DNA of 64,000 bases from Selaginella tamariscina (GCA_003024785.1 PUQB01000561.1:1-64000); one strand, 5' to 3'; shown: positions 21,465 through 33,190, numbered from the stretch's first letter. Made by a program: numbers and translations. Notes: a model not told the origin generated them from the letters alone.

Positions 21465-23640
21465 GGAAGTGTTGCATCGTCCCGATGCAACCTTATGATG
21501 TGCCCGCATTGTGCGCACATAGAACTGTGAAGCCCTTCAACTTGAGATTTTCTTCACGTAACTTCCGTACTTCTTCCGCATCATCCGATGTTTGGGTTGC
21601 GCCGGGTTGAAGTCGCTGACCTTCTCATTACTACGGACTTGCTCAACTAATGTATGCACGGTATCCATAAGTACCTTGTTTGATCGTACAACCGACGTAT
21701 TGATATTCGACTGCTCCGAATACTGCTTGTCAAGCGTGTTGCAACGGTCATGAAGCTGCTGATTGAAAGTAGCTTCCGCGTGTTGAAGTGCTATCTGCTG
21801 CATAATACCATCAAAGACATTGCGAAGATGAGTGAGCTGACCTTCAATTGTCGTATCCTGTGGTGGGTCTTGTGGTGGCAGTCCGGGGTGAAGCTGTCTG
21901 GTCACGAGTGCGCTTCAAACTTCTCGAGACATCGCGCTCTTGTCGATCCGAAGCGTGATGACCCATCTGCTGTATCGGTGAATAGGGCTGTTGCGGGTGC
22001 TCCTCTTTATCGTATTCGTTGTTGTTCTTGGTAGATAGTCCAGGTGTTGGTCCTGCCAAATTCGGTTCTTGTCCGAATGTCGTACTGTGGACTCCCGTAC
22101 ATGCTGCACTGGAGGTCTACCTGAGGGGGTATGATATGAGTAGATGTACCTGCCGTAGTTTGGTGGTGACGGAACTACGGGAGGATTCGTACTAGTGAAT
22201 GGCACAGAATCGTCATACTCCATGGGTTGTGGAACTCGGTCTGTAGCCGTATTATGATCTGATAGTGCTGTACCATCACCTGTCGTATGTGGTACAGAAG
22301 TTGATGCTGTCTTATTTCGCATTCTCCGTTGATCTCCTCGTGGTAATGGTCTCCGCTGTAGCACTTGATCATCCCCTTCATCCTCATCCAAAAGCCGGAT
22401 TACGATTTCGGGCTTCTTTGTCTGTGGCTCCTCTAGCTTTCGTGGATTGTGTCGCGGTCGCTTCTTTGTTTTTGTTGGTAGTGGCGCATCCAAATTACGG
22501 ACATCAAACACATTATCAGGATACTGATTCGTTAACCCAACCAAAAACCTATTCGCAATGTAATTACCGGTGTACCTTCAGGTGCTAAGTCACATACGTA
22601 ATATTCAGACTGGTAAATATGATGTAGCACTGAAATACTGTCGTTTCCTTGTCCTTGCCTTTCGGTTGTGCAGCGTTCAACTCCCGTAGTAGCCCTACTA
22701 CGACTAGTTCCCCCAATCTGGTTTCTGTCCCTGCTCAGATTGGTGATAAACATACCCGATCTCCTTGTTGAATCCTGCTGGTGTTTTGCGGAAAGCGAAG
22801 GCAGTTGTAATAGCCTTAATACGTCCCTTATGCGGTTCTCGCAGGATTGATGTTGGTGCCGCATTTGCCGTCTTTTGTTTTTGCCAAAACTTGTCCATGT
22901 TATCGTTAATGTTGAACATATGTATGGACTTGTGGAATTGGATCATAAGCAATATCTGGTTCTAAATCTAAACAGATTGCGAATGAGCTTACTTGAAAAC
23001 GCAAATGCTCCACCCTGTAGTTGCAAAGCCTTGTATTGTGGTAGATACGCCTTAATCGCCTGATCGACCAAATGTTCCCCTTGTTGGTCCAATCGCTTGT
23101 GCACGAATATTTCGAAATATCGCTCTAGCTCATCTCAATCCATTCGCGAATGTCCGAAATCAGTGTTGCTGGACGAACAATCCGATACAGCACTGGCGCA
23201 AGTGGAATTGACACCGCTGGCTCCGATTGGGAATCGACATTGACCCCTGTTGCCGAATTGCTTGTCGTATCAGTATACTCATCCATGGATTCCATACGCG
23301 CCCTTGAAATAGAAGAAGAGAGGAAAGAAAGAAAATTGAAGTTGGAAATGACGAAGAAACTAAGGAAGAATTTTGAAACCCTATTGAGTGCTGGCGGCGC
23401 CGAGTACCCTTAACTTATACTCCGAAAATTTATGGTCTGTCAATTTCTGCGCAGCTGCCCACGTGTCAAATTAGATTGGTTGTTGTGTAATTTCCTTGGT
23501 TTTCGATAGATTTGATAGGAAATATCTCATCATTGGATTTTGCATTCCTCGGACTTGTCGCTATCTTGGATTCTGTCCTTCGCTCGTGTGACTTATTCTG
23601 TTGATGTTTCGAGAAGATTCTGCTGACGTCGACCTCCAAC
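21465..23640 (-). pseudogene. Accessory coding region between integrase and 3' LTR
   Basis: About 2.2 kb of minus-strand coding-like sequence in several frames. They are a frame at 22864-22532, a 209-codon frame 22544-21915 that is rich in Pro, Arg and Thr with basic runs (KTKKRPRHNPRK), and a 122-codon frame 21905-21537 with coiled-coil-like composition (LRNVFDGIMQQIALQHAEA). Upstream words GEHLVDQAIKAYLPQYKALQ and FEIFVHKRLDQQ lie near 23000-23100. No transmembrane segment or envelope-like feature was seen, and no known domain was recognised. Such 3' regions are known in Athila (env-like) and Tat/Ogre elements. Whether this one is homologous to either cannot be said by eye. Confidence 0.5.
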
Positions 23641-23799
23641 TAGCTACACATTTTTCCTTATCGTCTTCCGAGTTACGATTTGATCGTATTCCGTGTTAAT
23701 GTTTAATACTGATATGTCTGTGTCCATCGGATCGTGCTCCGTATTCCGGATCATTCGAGATCTTCTGCTGGCTTGTTCGTTGTATATTTCCGTACTCGA

Positions 23800-24910
23800 T
23801 TCATATTCGTAGTAAGTATGACTCTTGTTGTACATCCATCAATATGACCGTATTGTTTTCTCGTATGTCGGTAATTATATACGGTCCCTGCCATTTGGAC
23901 TTGAATTTATGACCAATCGGTCGAAGATTCCCTTGATAATGCCATACCATGTCTCCGACTCGGAATAAAGGTCGTCGTTGTACCGTCGTAAACGATCGTG
24001 CCATGCCTTAATACGGGTTTGTATAGCTTGTATATTAAAAACTGCTTGTTGCCGTTTTTCATCAAGTTTTTCTAGTTGTAGTAGCCGTTGCTTAACTTGC
24101 TCTGCTTCCCCAATGCCGTATTCAAGTGACATCCGTAATGATGGTATAATATACTCTATAGGAGTAATTGCTTCCAATCCATATGTAAGTTGAAATGGAG
24201 TAAACTTTGTGGCCACTTTATACGTAGTACGATATGCCCATAATGCTGATGGAAGTTTTTCATCCCAATTCTTACGATTAGTGTTTACTATCTTGGTTAG
24301 TACTGTCTTCAATATTTTGTTGTAGCCTCTGCCTGTCCGTTTCCTTGTGGATAATACGCAGTAGAGGTGTAATGTTTTACTAAATACTCGTTGCAAAGTA
24401 CTTTGATGACGTTGTTAACGAAATGACTTCCTTGATCACTGATAAGTTCCATTGGGGCGCCAAATCGTACTACGATATTCTCATAGATAAACTTAGCTAC
24501 CCGTATTGCATCAATGCGATAGCCTCTGCCCATTTAGTAACATAATCCGTGAGTACCAATATATATTGATTCCGCTTACTACTTTTAGGATTGATTGGTC
24601 CCATGAAATCCATTCCCCATTTCATAAATGGAGCTAATGGTTCCGTTGGATGCAATGGTTGTACTTGATGATGTGGAGCTGGTTGGTGTTCGTTGCATTT
24701 CAAACACTTTTGACAATAGTCGATAGCGTCCTTGAATAACGTGGCCACCATAATCCAGACTGTAATATTTTTTGCTGTTAATGTTCCTGCAAAATGTCCG
24801 CCATGTTCTCCAGAATGAGCTTCCCGTAATACGGTCTGTACTTCTTCCATTGGCACACACCTCCTTAACACTTCATCTTTGCCTTTCTTATATAATATAC
24901 CTGACACTAT
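23800..24910 (-). pseudogene. Integrase of the 20.87-29.97 kb element
   Basis: The minus-strand frame 24907-24497 carries the zinc-binding part ([29 protein letters not shown]) and the first catalytic D ([11 protein letters not shown]). The second D is in LISDQGSHFVNNV and the glutamate region is QGNGQAEATTK. The next frame continues KNWDEKLPSALWAYRTTYK and a GPY-like C-terminus (FKSKWQGPYIITDI). Frame breaks occur near 24500 and 24390. Motifs are complete. Confidence 0.9.
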
Positions 24911-24989
24911 GCAGTATGGCTTACATCGTAATACGAGTTGCTTTCGCTGCTGCGTTGTCGCGTACTTAATCGGTGCTGTTCCAGTAGTT

Positions 24990-25830
24990 AAGAAATATTT
25001 AATATCTTGCAGATATCCTTCGTAATTTCCTGCTTTGGTGGTTGTTCCTGTTGTACCTGGAATAAGTTAGCATCTGGTAATTCATCATTCACGCCAACAC
25101 CTTCTTCGTCATTCGTAATTCGACTTAGGAAATCTGCTTGTTGGTGTAATTTGCCTGGTTTGTGAATGATTTGAAAATCGAACTCCTGTAATAATAAAAA
25201 CCAGCGTACTAATCTTCCTTCTAGCTTAGTCTTGCTTAGCAAATGTGTCAAAGCTTGATGATCAACAATGAACTTGACTTTGTTTGCAAGTAAATAATGT
25301 CGAAATTTCTTTGCTGCATAAACCATTCCGAGAGCTCTTTTTCCGTAGTCGTGTAATTTTCTTCCGCAGGTGCTAATCGTCGACTTGCGTAATATAATGG
25401 TCGATCTTTCCCATCCTCTTGGGTTTGCGTTAATATGCATCCAATAGCGTATGACGATGCATCCACTTGTACATGAAACTCCTGTTGCCAATTTGGACTC
25501 GCTAAGATAGGAGCCTTCATTAACGCATGCTTCAGTGTATTGAAACTCTGTTCGCATTCCGCATCCCATTTGAATGGTTGTGTTTTCCTCAACAGCATTG
25601 TTAATGGCTTCGCTATTGCTGCATAATTTTTAATAAACCTTCGATGATATCCCATCTTCCTAAAAGCCGTCGTACTCCACTTACGTCTTTAGGTGGTTGC
25701 ATTGTTTGTATAACTTTGATTTTATCTTGATCCACCATTATTCCGTCCTTGCAGATAATGTGTCCAAGCAAAATCCCTGATCTCACGGAAAACACGCACT
25801 TCTCCGGATTAAGAGCTATATTGTTCAATC
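24990..25830 (-). pseudogene. RNase H of the 20.87-29.97 kb element
   Basis: Minus-strand frames with VQVDASSYAIGCILTQTQED, LYYASRRLAPAEENYTTTEK, ALGMVYAAKKFRHYL and FIVDHQALTHLL give the catalytic positions. These are followed by the tether GRLVRWFLLLQEFDFQI and KLHQQADFLSRI. A break near 25330 shifts frames. Confidence 0.88.
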
Positions 25831-26477
25831 GGCATTTCCCAAAACATTTAGTAAACAGTCCAAGTGTATATCTTGCGCTCCATAAATACTGAAATCATCC
25901 AAGAAAACTTTCATAAACGTGGTCAAATAATCCCGAAATGTTTCGCTAACCAAACGTTGAAAGGTAAATGGCGCATTACATAGCCCAAAAGGCATCACAC
26001 GATACGCATATGTACCCCAAGGACTGATGAATGCCGTTTTCGGTTGATCCTCAGGATCTACTTGAACTTGGTTGTATCCTGAAAATCCATCCAGAAAAGA
26101 ATACATTTCATGTCCTGCTACTGTATCCAACAATTCTTCGGTGAATGGTATTGGGTACGTATCTCGCCTCGTTACATCATTCAACTTCTTATAATTAACA
26201 CAGATACGTAATTTGCCATTCTTCTTTGGGACTACGACTATCGGTGATAACCATGCGGGTTTTCAATTGGATATATGAATCCGGCCTGTAATAATTTGTC
26301 CACTTCTTCTCTCACTTTCGCTAAAAATGTTGGATTCATTCGATATGCTTGCTGTTTCCTCGGAACTGCATGTGGTAATAATTCTATCTTATGAGTGCAA
26401 ATCGTAGGTGGAACTCCCTTAAGATCTTCATAGCTCCATGCAAAAACATCTGCATTTTGACGTAGTACGGATATCAA
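25825..26477 (-). pseudogene. Reverse transcriptase of the 20.87-29.97 kb element
   Basis: DVFAWSYEDLKG and VDKLLQAGFIYPIENP in one minus-strand frame, then a 1-base break near 26240, then LNDVTRRDTYPIPFTEELL, MPFGLCNAPFTFQRL and the catalytic FLDD box (KVFLDDFSIYG). FLDD is an accepted variant of YxDD. Confidence 0.9.
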
Positions 26478-26509
26478 TTGTCTTCGGTATTCCGGCTCGA
26501 GATCAACTG

Positions 26510-27346
26510 CTATTCGTACTTTTCGTGGTCCATATTCACTTGTTTTAATTTCAACTTCTTCAGTCTTCTCATTCGTAGTAATTTCCAGTTTTTGTTGAGT
26601 ATGCTTTGTTCATGCTCCGTCTCGAATTGTAGCTGCTGCTGCACAGGTTGTTTAAACTTATCCGTTAGTCCAAGAGTATTCATGTGTTGGTGTTGTTGAT
26701 CACTAGTTACTGTCTTGTCCATGTTTTCTTCTTCCGGCGTCATCTGGTATAAATCCGCTTGTGCTATCTCTATAAGGTCTGGATTACTTTCGAATAGGAG
26801 TTTTTCTTCTTCTCTATTCAAACCGTAATGCCAGTCGAAATCCTCCATTTGCAATGGTCGGGTCGGTCGTCCTATTGGTTTCTTCTGCTGCGTTCGAACA
26901 ACCGCTTCTCGTCCACTCTTATAGAGTACCATTTCGTCATGCTCCCAATTGTGTCGTACTTTCGCATCCCTTAACCATGGTCTTCCCAATAATATCTGGT
27001 ATGGTTTACTAGTCTGCTCGATACGTAATACGACTAAAGACACTTTAAACTTGATTCCTGCAATTTCCATACACACAGATCTGATTATACCAATGGGTCT
27101 TACTTTCCTCTGATCAGCCATCCGTACCAAGAAAGGCGCATTTTCAATAGGCCCCAGTCCCAATTGTTTACAAATCTGTTCTTCAATTATGTTGACTCCT
27201 GAACCTCCATCAATGGGTATATTCTGAATATTGTTTTTACCAATTCGAGCCGTAATCATTGGCACCTCCTCATCCCAGTCCTTCTCATCTGTAAAAACTT
27301 CCGTGGTATTCACTCCTACCTGACTTGTATCGCCTTGAACATCCAA
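26510..27346 (-). pseudogene. Protease of the 20.87-29.97 kb element with a DGGSG active site
   Basis: An open frame of 278 codons on the minus strand. The active-site region reads IPIDGGSGVNIIEEQ in place of the usual D-[ST]-G-A, with the flap region and LLGRPWLRDAKV downstream. The C-terminal part is acidic, then strongly basic (RMRRLKKLKLK). The DGG form may be a lineage trait, since the relative at 11.0-11.4 kb has an equivalent site that has since mutated. Confidence 0.8.
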
Positions 27347-27539
27347 AGCACTTGTTATCTGTGTCGTAAAAATGGTGCTAATGTCAATAACTCCTTTATA
27401 GTTAACTGTACAGGTTGTTGCAGAATCACCGCCACAATACGATCTCCAAGTGGTACTGTTGATGTAGATTGCTGTGACTGTGTGCTTACTTCATTAATTG
27501 TCGAATCTTGACTTTCCCCTTGTTGTATTTTCTGAATTT

Positions 27540-29171
27540 GATCAGTTACGTTGTACTGTAGCCTTTTCTTTCTCCCAATTCTTCCGTATTGGTTCCTCTT
27601 TGTTTGGCTCCATTCGTACTCGCTTGGCTCGTGTTACCGCATACGTCTCAGTTGAGGGTAATTCTGCATCTTGCTCCCATTTACACTCGAAATTTTGTTC
27701 TTGATACTCATCTGGTAAGTTATCCTCTTGTTGAACTTCAATTCTCCGTGTCGCTGGTTCAGTGGATGATGTTCCGGTGTTAAATTCACGTTGCGGACAT
27801 TCTGATGAATAATGTCCCAACTCTCCACATGTGTAACAGCGAATATTGTTAAGTCGATTACATTCAGTAGAATAGTGTCCTTTTTTCCACATCTAAAACA
27901 TGTCACATTTGGATTCTGTCCTCGTAATGCTGGTGGAGGTGGTATTGGTGGTAATAACGGTGGTCCTAACTGTGCCGGAGCTGGTAACAAAGGTTGTCCT
28001 CTGCGTGGTATATCCATATTATTATTTTGTCGGTATAATGCTCCAGATTCACGGGGAAATCTCCTTCCATTTCCATTTCTGCGTTCCCCATTATACGATC
28101 TTTGTGGATATCGTATGAATTAGCATTCCGATTGTTGTTCCATCTAGGTTGTGATGGAAAATTGTCAGTACGTCCCATGTTCCGACATTGCCTCGCTTCA
28201 TGACCTATTCCTCCACACATCTGACATTTGGGTATCTTACATTCAGAAGAATTATGCCCCTCATTTTTGCATGTTGTGCAAAATACTGCTTTGGTTCTTG
28301 ATCGTATTTCGCTATCCTTCCGGTATTGCCTTCTTGTTTCCCGTTCATCTTCATCTACATATTTTGGGGTATCACCACTTCAAGTTGTTCTGCCTCTTTA
28401 ATTGCTTCAATAAATCAGGCGGTTTGATCAGTCGTACTTGAAGCTGTAAATTGTCTCGTAATCCATTGATATACCATTTCTTTGCAAGTTTATCACTGAT
28501 ATCTCCGACCTCGCAGCGATTATATAATCTCCAAATCGTCGAGTGTAATCCTCCACTGCCTCAGTAGGTCCTTGTCGTATTTCTTGCAACTGCACTGTCG
28601 GATCTCGTTTTCGATACTTTCGTACATAATAATTCCTGAATACTGTAAGTAGTACACTGTACTTATCAATTGTGTTAGCATTTTCGTAATACCAATCGCT
28701 AGCATCTCCCTTCAACGTAAATGGAAATATTCGTAATTTCTCATCTTCATCCTTGATTTCATTGGCTATGCACGCCTTCTCAAACTGCTGAATATGCCGA
28801 TTCGTATCTTCATTCTCAAGACCTGAAAAAGTAGCTGGTATACCTTCCCCGTAATTGTTAATGTTCCCATCTCATCCGGTAATTCTTCTAACAATTGTTC
28901 CCAGTTTCCTCGCGTTGATATTCGGGACTCTCGTCACTTCCCTGATTCACGTCCTTCTCTCCTGTGCTTCACCGCACTTTGTCGTTTGTTGCTCCTGTCC
29001 TCGAGCTTCGGCTTGTTCCTTTCTTTTCTGTTCCTCACGTTCTTCAATCCTCTGCCGTGTCTCTATTACTGCTTGTCGCCGTACATACCGCTCCTCACGT
29101 TCTCTTTGCTGTCTCTGCTTAATTTCTTCATATCTTTGGCGTTCTGCAAGAATACGTCGATAATCATCCAT
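27540..29171 (-). pseudogene. Gag of the 20.87-29.97 kb element with four zinc knuckles
   Basis: Starts near 29171 (MDDYRRILAERQRYEE), a highly charged coiled-coil-like N-terminus of about 70 residues. A capsid-like region follows at about 28860-28430 (KGDASDWYYENANTIDKYSV, VEDYTRRFGDYI). The nucleocapsid holds four CCHC units: CTTCKNEGHNSSEC and CQMCGGIGHEARQC (28285-28185), CFRCGKK...HYSTEC across a frame break (about 27905-27860), and CYTCGELGHYSSEC (about 27845-27800). Spacing in each is C-x2-C-x4-H-x4-C. Frameshifts occur near 28430, 27990 and 27880. Confidence 0.85.
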
Positions 29172-29370
29172 TCACCTACTATAAGCCACAGATCCATTCT
29201 CACGAGGTCTTCGGCTCACTTTGCTCCCTTTTCGCCATAGCTACACCAAACGCATCCAAGACTCTCGCCTAGTCTCAATCTTTTTCCTTTCGTCACAACT
29301 CCTTTGAGTATCAATCTGCCTCTCCTGCTACATATTACAAACACATTATCAATCACCTACTAACACGACC

Positions 29371-29388
29371 ATCCCTCCGTGGTCGCCA
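29371..29388 (-). promoter_or_regulatory. Primer-binding site of the 20.87-29.97 kb element
   Basis: Minus-strand TGGCGACCACGGAGGG, 2 nt inside the 5' LTR. It matches the primer site of the 9.5-20.86 kb element at 14 of 16 positions. Confidence 0.8.
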
Positions 29389-29390
29389 TA

Positions 29391-29969
29391 TGTTAAACCC
29401 GTAATTTTCCTACTCTCCGTACTTCGATAAACCCGTACTAAGGGTCTGTCGGATTGAATTACGGACGTAATCAGACATCAGAAAATCAGGAAAGAGGGTA
29501 AGGATGGCAAGGTGTATAGCAGGTAGCAGTACTACGGATCCCGTCATAGTACTGGAAAACAAGAATAGTATACTACATCACAGAAATATGAGTAAGAGAT
29601 AGACGTATTGAGAGAGAAAGGAAACTTATATTATGTCCGCTCACGGCACATAGTACAATACAACAGTATACTCGGGATGCCCTTCTAGTCCTAATCTGGC
29701 TATTTATACCCGTACTAGCAGTTACCATAACTGCCTCCTAGCCTTATCCATTCGGTTACTATAACTCCTTATCCTTATCCATAAATGCCGTACTCCGCTT
29801 CTACCGTATTGCGGTGTCGCCCGTATTGCGGTGGTGCATCAGTAACTCGTACTCCGATATATCCTTTCCACTCTCGGTTTTCCATAATATATATTGTTTT
29901 TGATATTTTCCCATTTACATTGCCATGAAATAACAGAAATTCTACTAATGTCTAACTATGCTCCTAACA
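29391..29969 (-). repeat. Right (5') LTR of the 20.87-29.97 kb element
   Basis: Runs from TGTTAAACCC to CTCCTAACA, 579 bp. It differs from the left copy by scattered substitutions and small indels only. Confidence 0.95.
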
Positions 29970-29999
29970 ATTCCCAAACACTCTTTGAATGCCTCATCG

Positions 30000-30094
30000 A
30001 CTTCAACTCCATTGCTTCAGTGCCAAATTACTTCAGCTCCATTACTTTAGCGCAACTTACTTCAACTCCATTACTTTAGTGCCAATTTACTTGC
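30000..30094. repeat. Three-unit 29/30-bp tandem repeat
   Basis: Units start at 30000, 30030 and 30059 with the core ACTTCAACTCCATTACTTTA. A single related unit lies near 31600. It adjoins the outer edge of the gypsy element. Confidence 0.85.
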
Positions 30095-30408
30095 TTCTTT
30101 CAAGGTGGATGGCTTCTACACAAGTGCCAGGTTCTTCGTCATCCCTTTGATAATAGTCACAACTTATCAAACACCTCATCTTTAAGAAGGATGTTTACCT
30201 CCCACTCACATTGAAAAAGCTGATAATCGTAATCTAGAAGAGAATGAATTAAAGACAAAATAGTGGGCAAGATAAATCTAGCAAAAAAAACCTTCTTATT
30301 AGGTACAATGAGCCCTAATTATCACATGGTGTGGCCTTAAGTGGTCGACCAAGGTTCATCACATTTGCTAGTTTGCAGAATTCAACCCCTTTAATTTGGA
30401 GCTAATTT
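30095..30408. other. Spacer, nothing recognised
   Basis: No coding signal or structured repeat seen. Confidence 0.5.
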
Positions 30409-30409
30409 A

Positions 30410-30490
30410 GGTGGCTCCACTAATGGAGCCACCCAACTATGCATGTCATGCATCATGCATATCATTCATTCATGATATGCATGAGTTGGG
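30410..30490. repeat. Two adjoining hairpin-forming palindromes
   Basis: GGTGGCTCCA, 4-nt loop, TGGAGCCACC (30410-30433) is a perfect 10-bp stem. Overlapping it, CCCAACT (30432-30438) and AGTTGGG (30484-30490) enclose a TGCAT-rich stretch with ATGATATGCATGA on the 3' side complementary to the 5' side. Function unknown. Confidence 0.75.
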
Positions 30491-31060
30491 TTGTACGTAA
30501 CATATGAGTATAAATAAAATAAAAATTAATTATTATTATTATAAGGTGGAGGAACTTCTGGTTATACATCTTTACATGTTTTGTAAAAAATATGAAAAGA
30601 ATCTCCCTTTCTCTACAACCTAAAATAAATATAATAATTAGGAAATTAATTTAAATTAAAAATAATTACCTTTTATGCCACATGTACTCCTAAAAATAAC
30701 TCTTATAAAATTGTTTCCTTGTATGATGTCTTATAAAATGTTTTTAGCTCTTTATTTGATTCAATTCACACCTAATAACTTGATCAACAAAATGCTGAGA
30801 TGATTTACTGTAAAATAATTAATTAATTATTAATTAATCATTAATTAAGTATTAAGATTAATTAGCTGTTGCTATAATGCCCTAGGGAACCACTAGGGCA
30901 ACGAACCCCCAACATGTAGAGGCCCCGTCACATTTGCCCAATTGGTCTATAACTTCTTCCCTATCTTGTTGCTATAATGGATTGTTTTTTAGCGTCTAAT
31001 TCTAATAGATAGCTTATGGTAGATAGGAACTCAAAAGAGTGTGCATGATTTGCATTGATG
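30491..31060. other. AT-rich spacer with TTAAT run
   Basis: An ATTAATTA-rich stretch at about 30805-30870. No gene recognised. Confidence 0.5.
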
Positions 31061-31345
31061 AGAGAAAAGAAGCTTCTGCAGGATAAATCCACGCACGGTT
31101 CGATGAGCGCAAGAAGTTTTGATGGCACAAATAACTTACGATGCCAAGGAGGTTTGGCTAGAAAAATCATGCTAGGATCGCAGAAGGCATCAACGGATAA
31201 CCTATTCGAACCCAGAAGGATAGATCCCACCATGGCATGAAAGGCACCAATGGTTGGGTAGGATAAATCTCGTCAATGAATGGTGATGGCGAGAATGTGT
31301 CAATAGGATAAATCTTGCTAAGGTCCAAGAAGGGGAAAAAGCATG
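31060..31345 (-). repeat. Small reverse-orientation array of GGATAAATC units
   Basis: Units such as CAGGATAAATCCACG, AGGATAGATCCCACCATGG, GGGTAGGATAAATC and ATAGGATAAATCTTGC recur every 50-70 bp, linked by GGCACCAATGGTT and AAGAAGG words. Read on the minus strand they match the larger array at 48.28-49.3 kb (GATTTATCC, AACCATTGGTGCC), so the two loci share one repeat family. Confidence 0.7.
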
Positions 31346-32300
31346 GCGGATTAATATCATCAACACACATTGATGGTGAGAAGGCTATAGTTATCTAGGA
31401 ATGATTCTATCAACTTCTACTTGGTTCACTACTGCTTAAGGACTCCACTAAGAAGAGGGGAGACAAACGATGTCTCTTTTAATGTTTGCATGCCAGAGAT
31501 TGTTGGCAGCCATCATTTGAACATATCTTAGTTCGCCAGTTTCAGTAAATCCTGGCTACTCGTACATTTGACTCGATCTTCATCTGCTCTTTGGAGTGCC
31601 TGATTGACTCAACTCCATTACCTTGTTGTGCTCATGTTGATTTGCAGCTCACATAGAAAATTTTGCTATCCACGATGAGGTAAGAAGCTTTTGTGGAATC
31701 CACACAGTTTGATGAGGCAAGAAGGTTTTGTGTTTAACCTAATTAGATCATAGTAATTCATTATAAACATATTTAAGCTACAAAATATTCTTTACAAATA
31801 TGTAAATTTTATTTTTAAACCTTATAAAGTATTATCATAAATTCACAAAACTTTTTAAACTGTAAGATTACGAATCCTTTTTGACATTAGAACTTTATAT
31901 ATGTATACACGCACACACACATTGTATGTATGTAATATATGCATAGTGTATACATAATATTATGTAGATGTATTTTACATAATCTACATTGTGTGTTTTG
32001 TGTATATGTATTTTTAATAATATATATAAGTTATGCACAAAGTTATATAATCCTTGATTTTTAAATATATAAAAAGCTAATAAAACTTTAATATTTATTA
32101 TCTATGTGAATATATGTATAATGATTCTAGATTTATATACTATACATCTTTATACTAAAAATCAAAGATATTACTTTTATATATTTAAAATTAATAATAT
32201 TATTTTCATATATTAAAATAATCAAAGAATATTACTCTTATATATTTAAAATTAAATAATATTATTTTCATATATCTAAAAATATTAAAGAATATTATTC
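31346..32300. other. Spacer grading into a TA-rich 60-bp repeat
   Basis: No gene. At about 32160-32300 an AT-rich unit (ATTACTCTTATATATTTAAA) repeats with a period near 60. The gypsy element at 32301 has inserted into this array, which resumes at 37234. Confidence 0.55.
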
Positions 32301-32461
32301 TGTAAGATCCACGTGTACAGTTGCATGTGCACATACTATTATTAGCGTAGTGTATTTGAATAGCTTTCGGATTGGATTCAATCTGGACCATTCGCTCTTG
32401 TATATAAGTTAGGGTTTCTGACTAATGGATGTGCACATTTTCTATATTCCGAGCTCTCACA
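32301..32461 (+). repeat. Left LTR (161 bp) of the compact gypsy element
   Basis: Contains CACGTG (a G-box core) near its start, a TATATAAG box at about 32400 and ends CTCACA. It is very short for a gypsy LTR. Confidence 0.92.
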
Positions 32462-32699
32462 TTGGTGGAGGTGAGGGCATCTCTAATTGTCCCTACAAAG
32501 TACTCGAATTTGTGTCTTTTTATCGATTTTCTTTATCTTTTTAGATTCTAGCTTTTCCATTGTCTAAATCTATTCCTTTTCTTGTAGATTTTGTCTTTTC
32601 TTCGTCCATGATCCACAATAGGCAAGTGGAGCAATTACTCATGCAGTTGTTGGATGCCATGCGTATGCAATTGAACAATCACTCTCAGCTGATGGCAGC

Positions 32700-33190
32700 A
32701 TTCATAGCCTAGGTACTCCTCCTGCTCATGTTGCAAACCCTTGCGTCTGGCCGGATTTTTTTTGCGGAAATTCTGGAGATGATGTGTACCATTGGTTTGA
32801 CCACTTCACTGTGGTTGCCACATATCATTCGTGGGACGGTGCTCAGTGTTTGCGCGAGTTTCATACTTGTCTTCAAGGGACAACATTGCAATGGTACAAT
32901 GGTCTGACGTTGCAACTTGTGGAGATTGGAGTATTCTTCCAGAGATCTTCAAACATGCATTTAGGCATGCGGACAACTATGATGATGCTTTTCAACAGTT
33001 GCATCGTATTCGTCAGGAGCCATCTGAGTTGGTGATGCAGTTTGGTGTTCGCTTTCGAAGCCTTTTGCTGCGTGTAGAACCTAACATGTTGGAACGCATT
33101 AAGTTAGTATGTTGTGGGCAACACTTCGTCAAGACCTTGTGGGGCTTGTGCATGCACTAGCTCCAGTGACTCTTGACGATGCTTTGAGGC
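32700..33190 (+). pseudogene. Gag of the compact gypsy element
   Basis: FCGNSGDDVYHWFDHFTVVA, YHSWDGAQCLREFHTCLQG and the capsid-like segment LHRIRQEPSELVMQFGVRFR in neighbouring frames. A frame change falls near 32900. The nucleocapsid region (33300-33420) is weak: only a partial CDEVGHT-like knuckle can be read. Confidence 0.75.

Larger units (their letters stand above)
20872..29969 (-). mobile_element. Ty3/gypsy element without chromodomain, with extended 3' region
   Basis: A 9.1-kb minus-strand element with LTRs 20872-21452 and 29391-29969, primer-binding site and polypurine tract. Flanking ATTC on both sides (20868-20871 and 29970-29973) is a likely 4-bp target duplication. Order: gag with four zinc knuckles, protease, RT, RNase H, integrase, then 2.2 kb of further coding-like sequence. 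Absence of a chromodomain plus a region after integrase fits the non-chromovirus (Athila/Tat/Ogre-like) side of plant gypsy elements; the exact lineage is not settled. Several frame breaks show it is inactive. It begins 12 bp after the end of the previous element's LTR. Confidence 0.92.
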
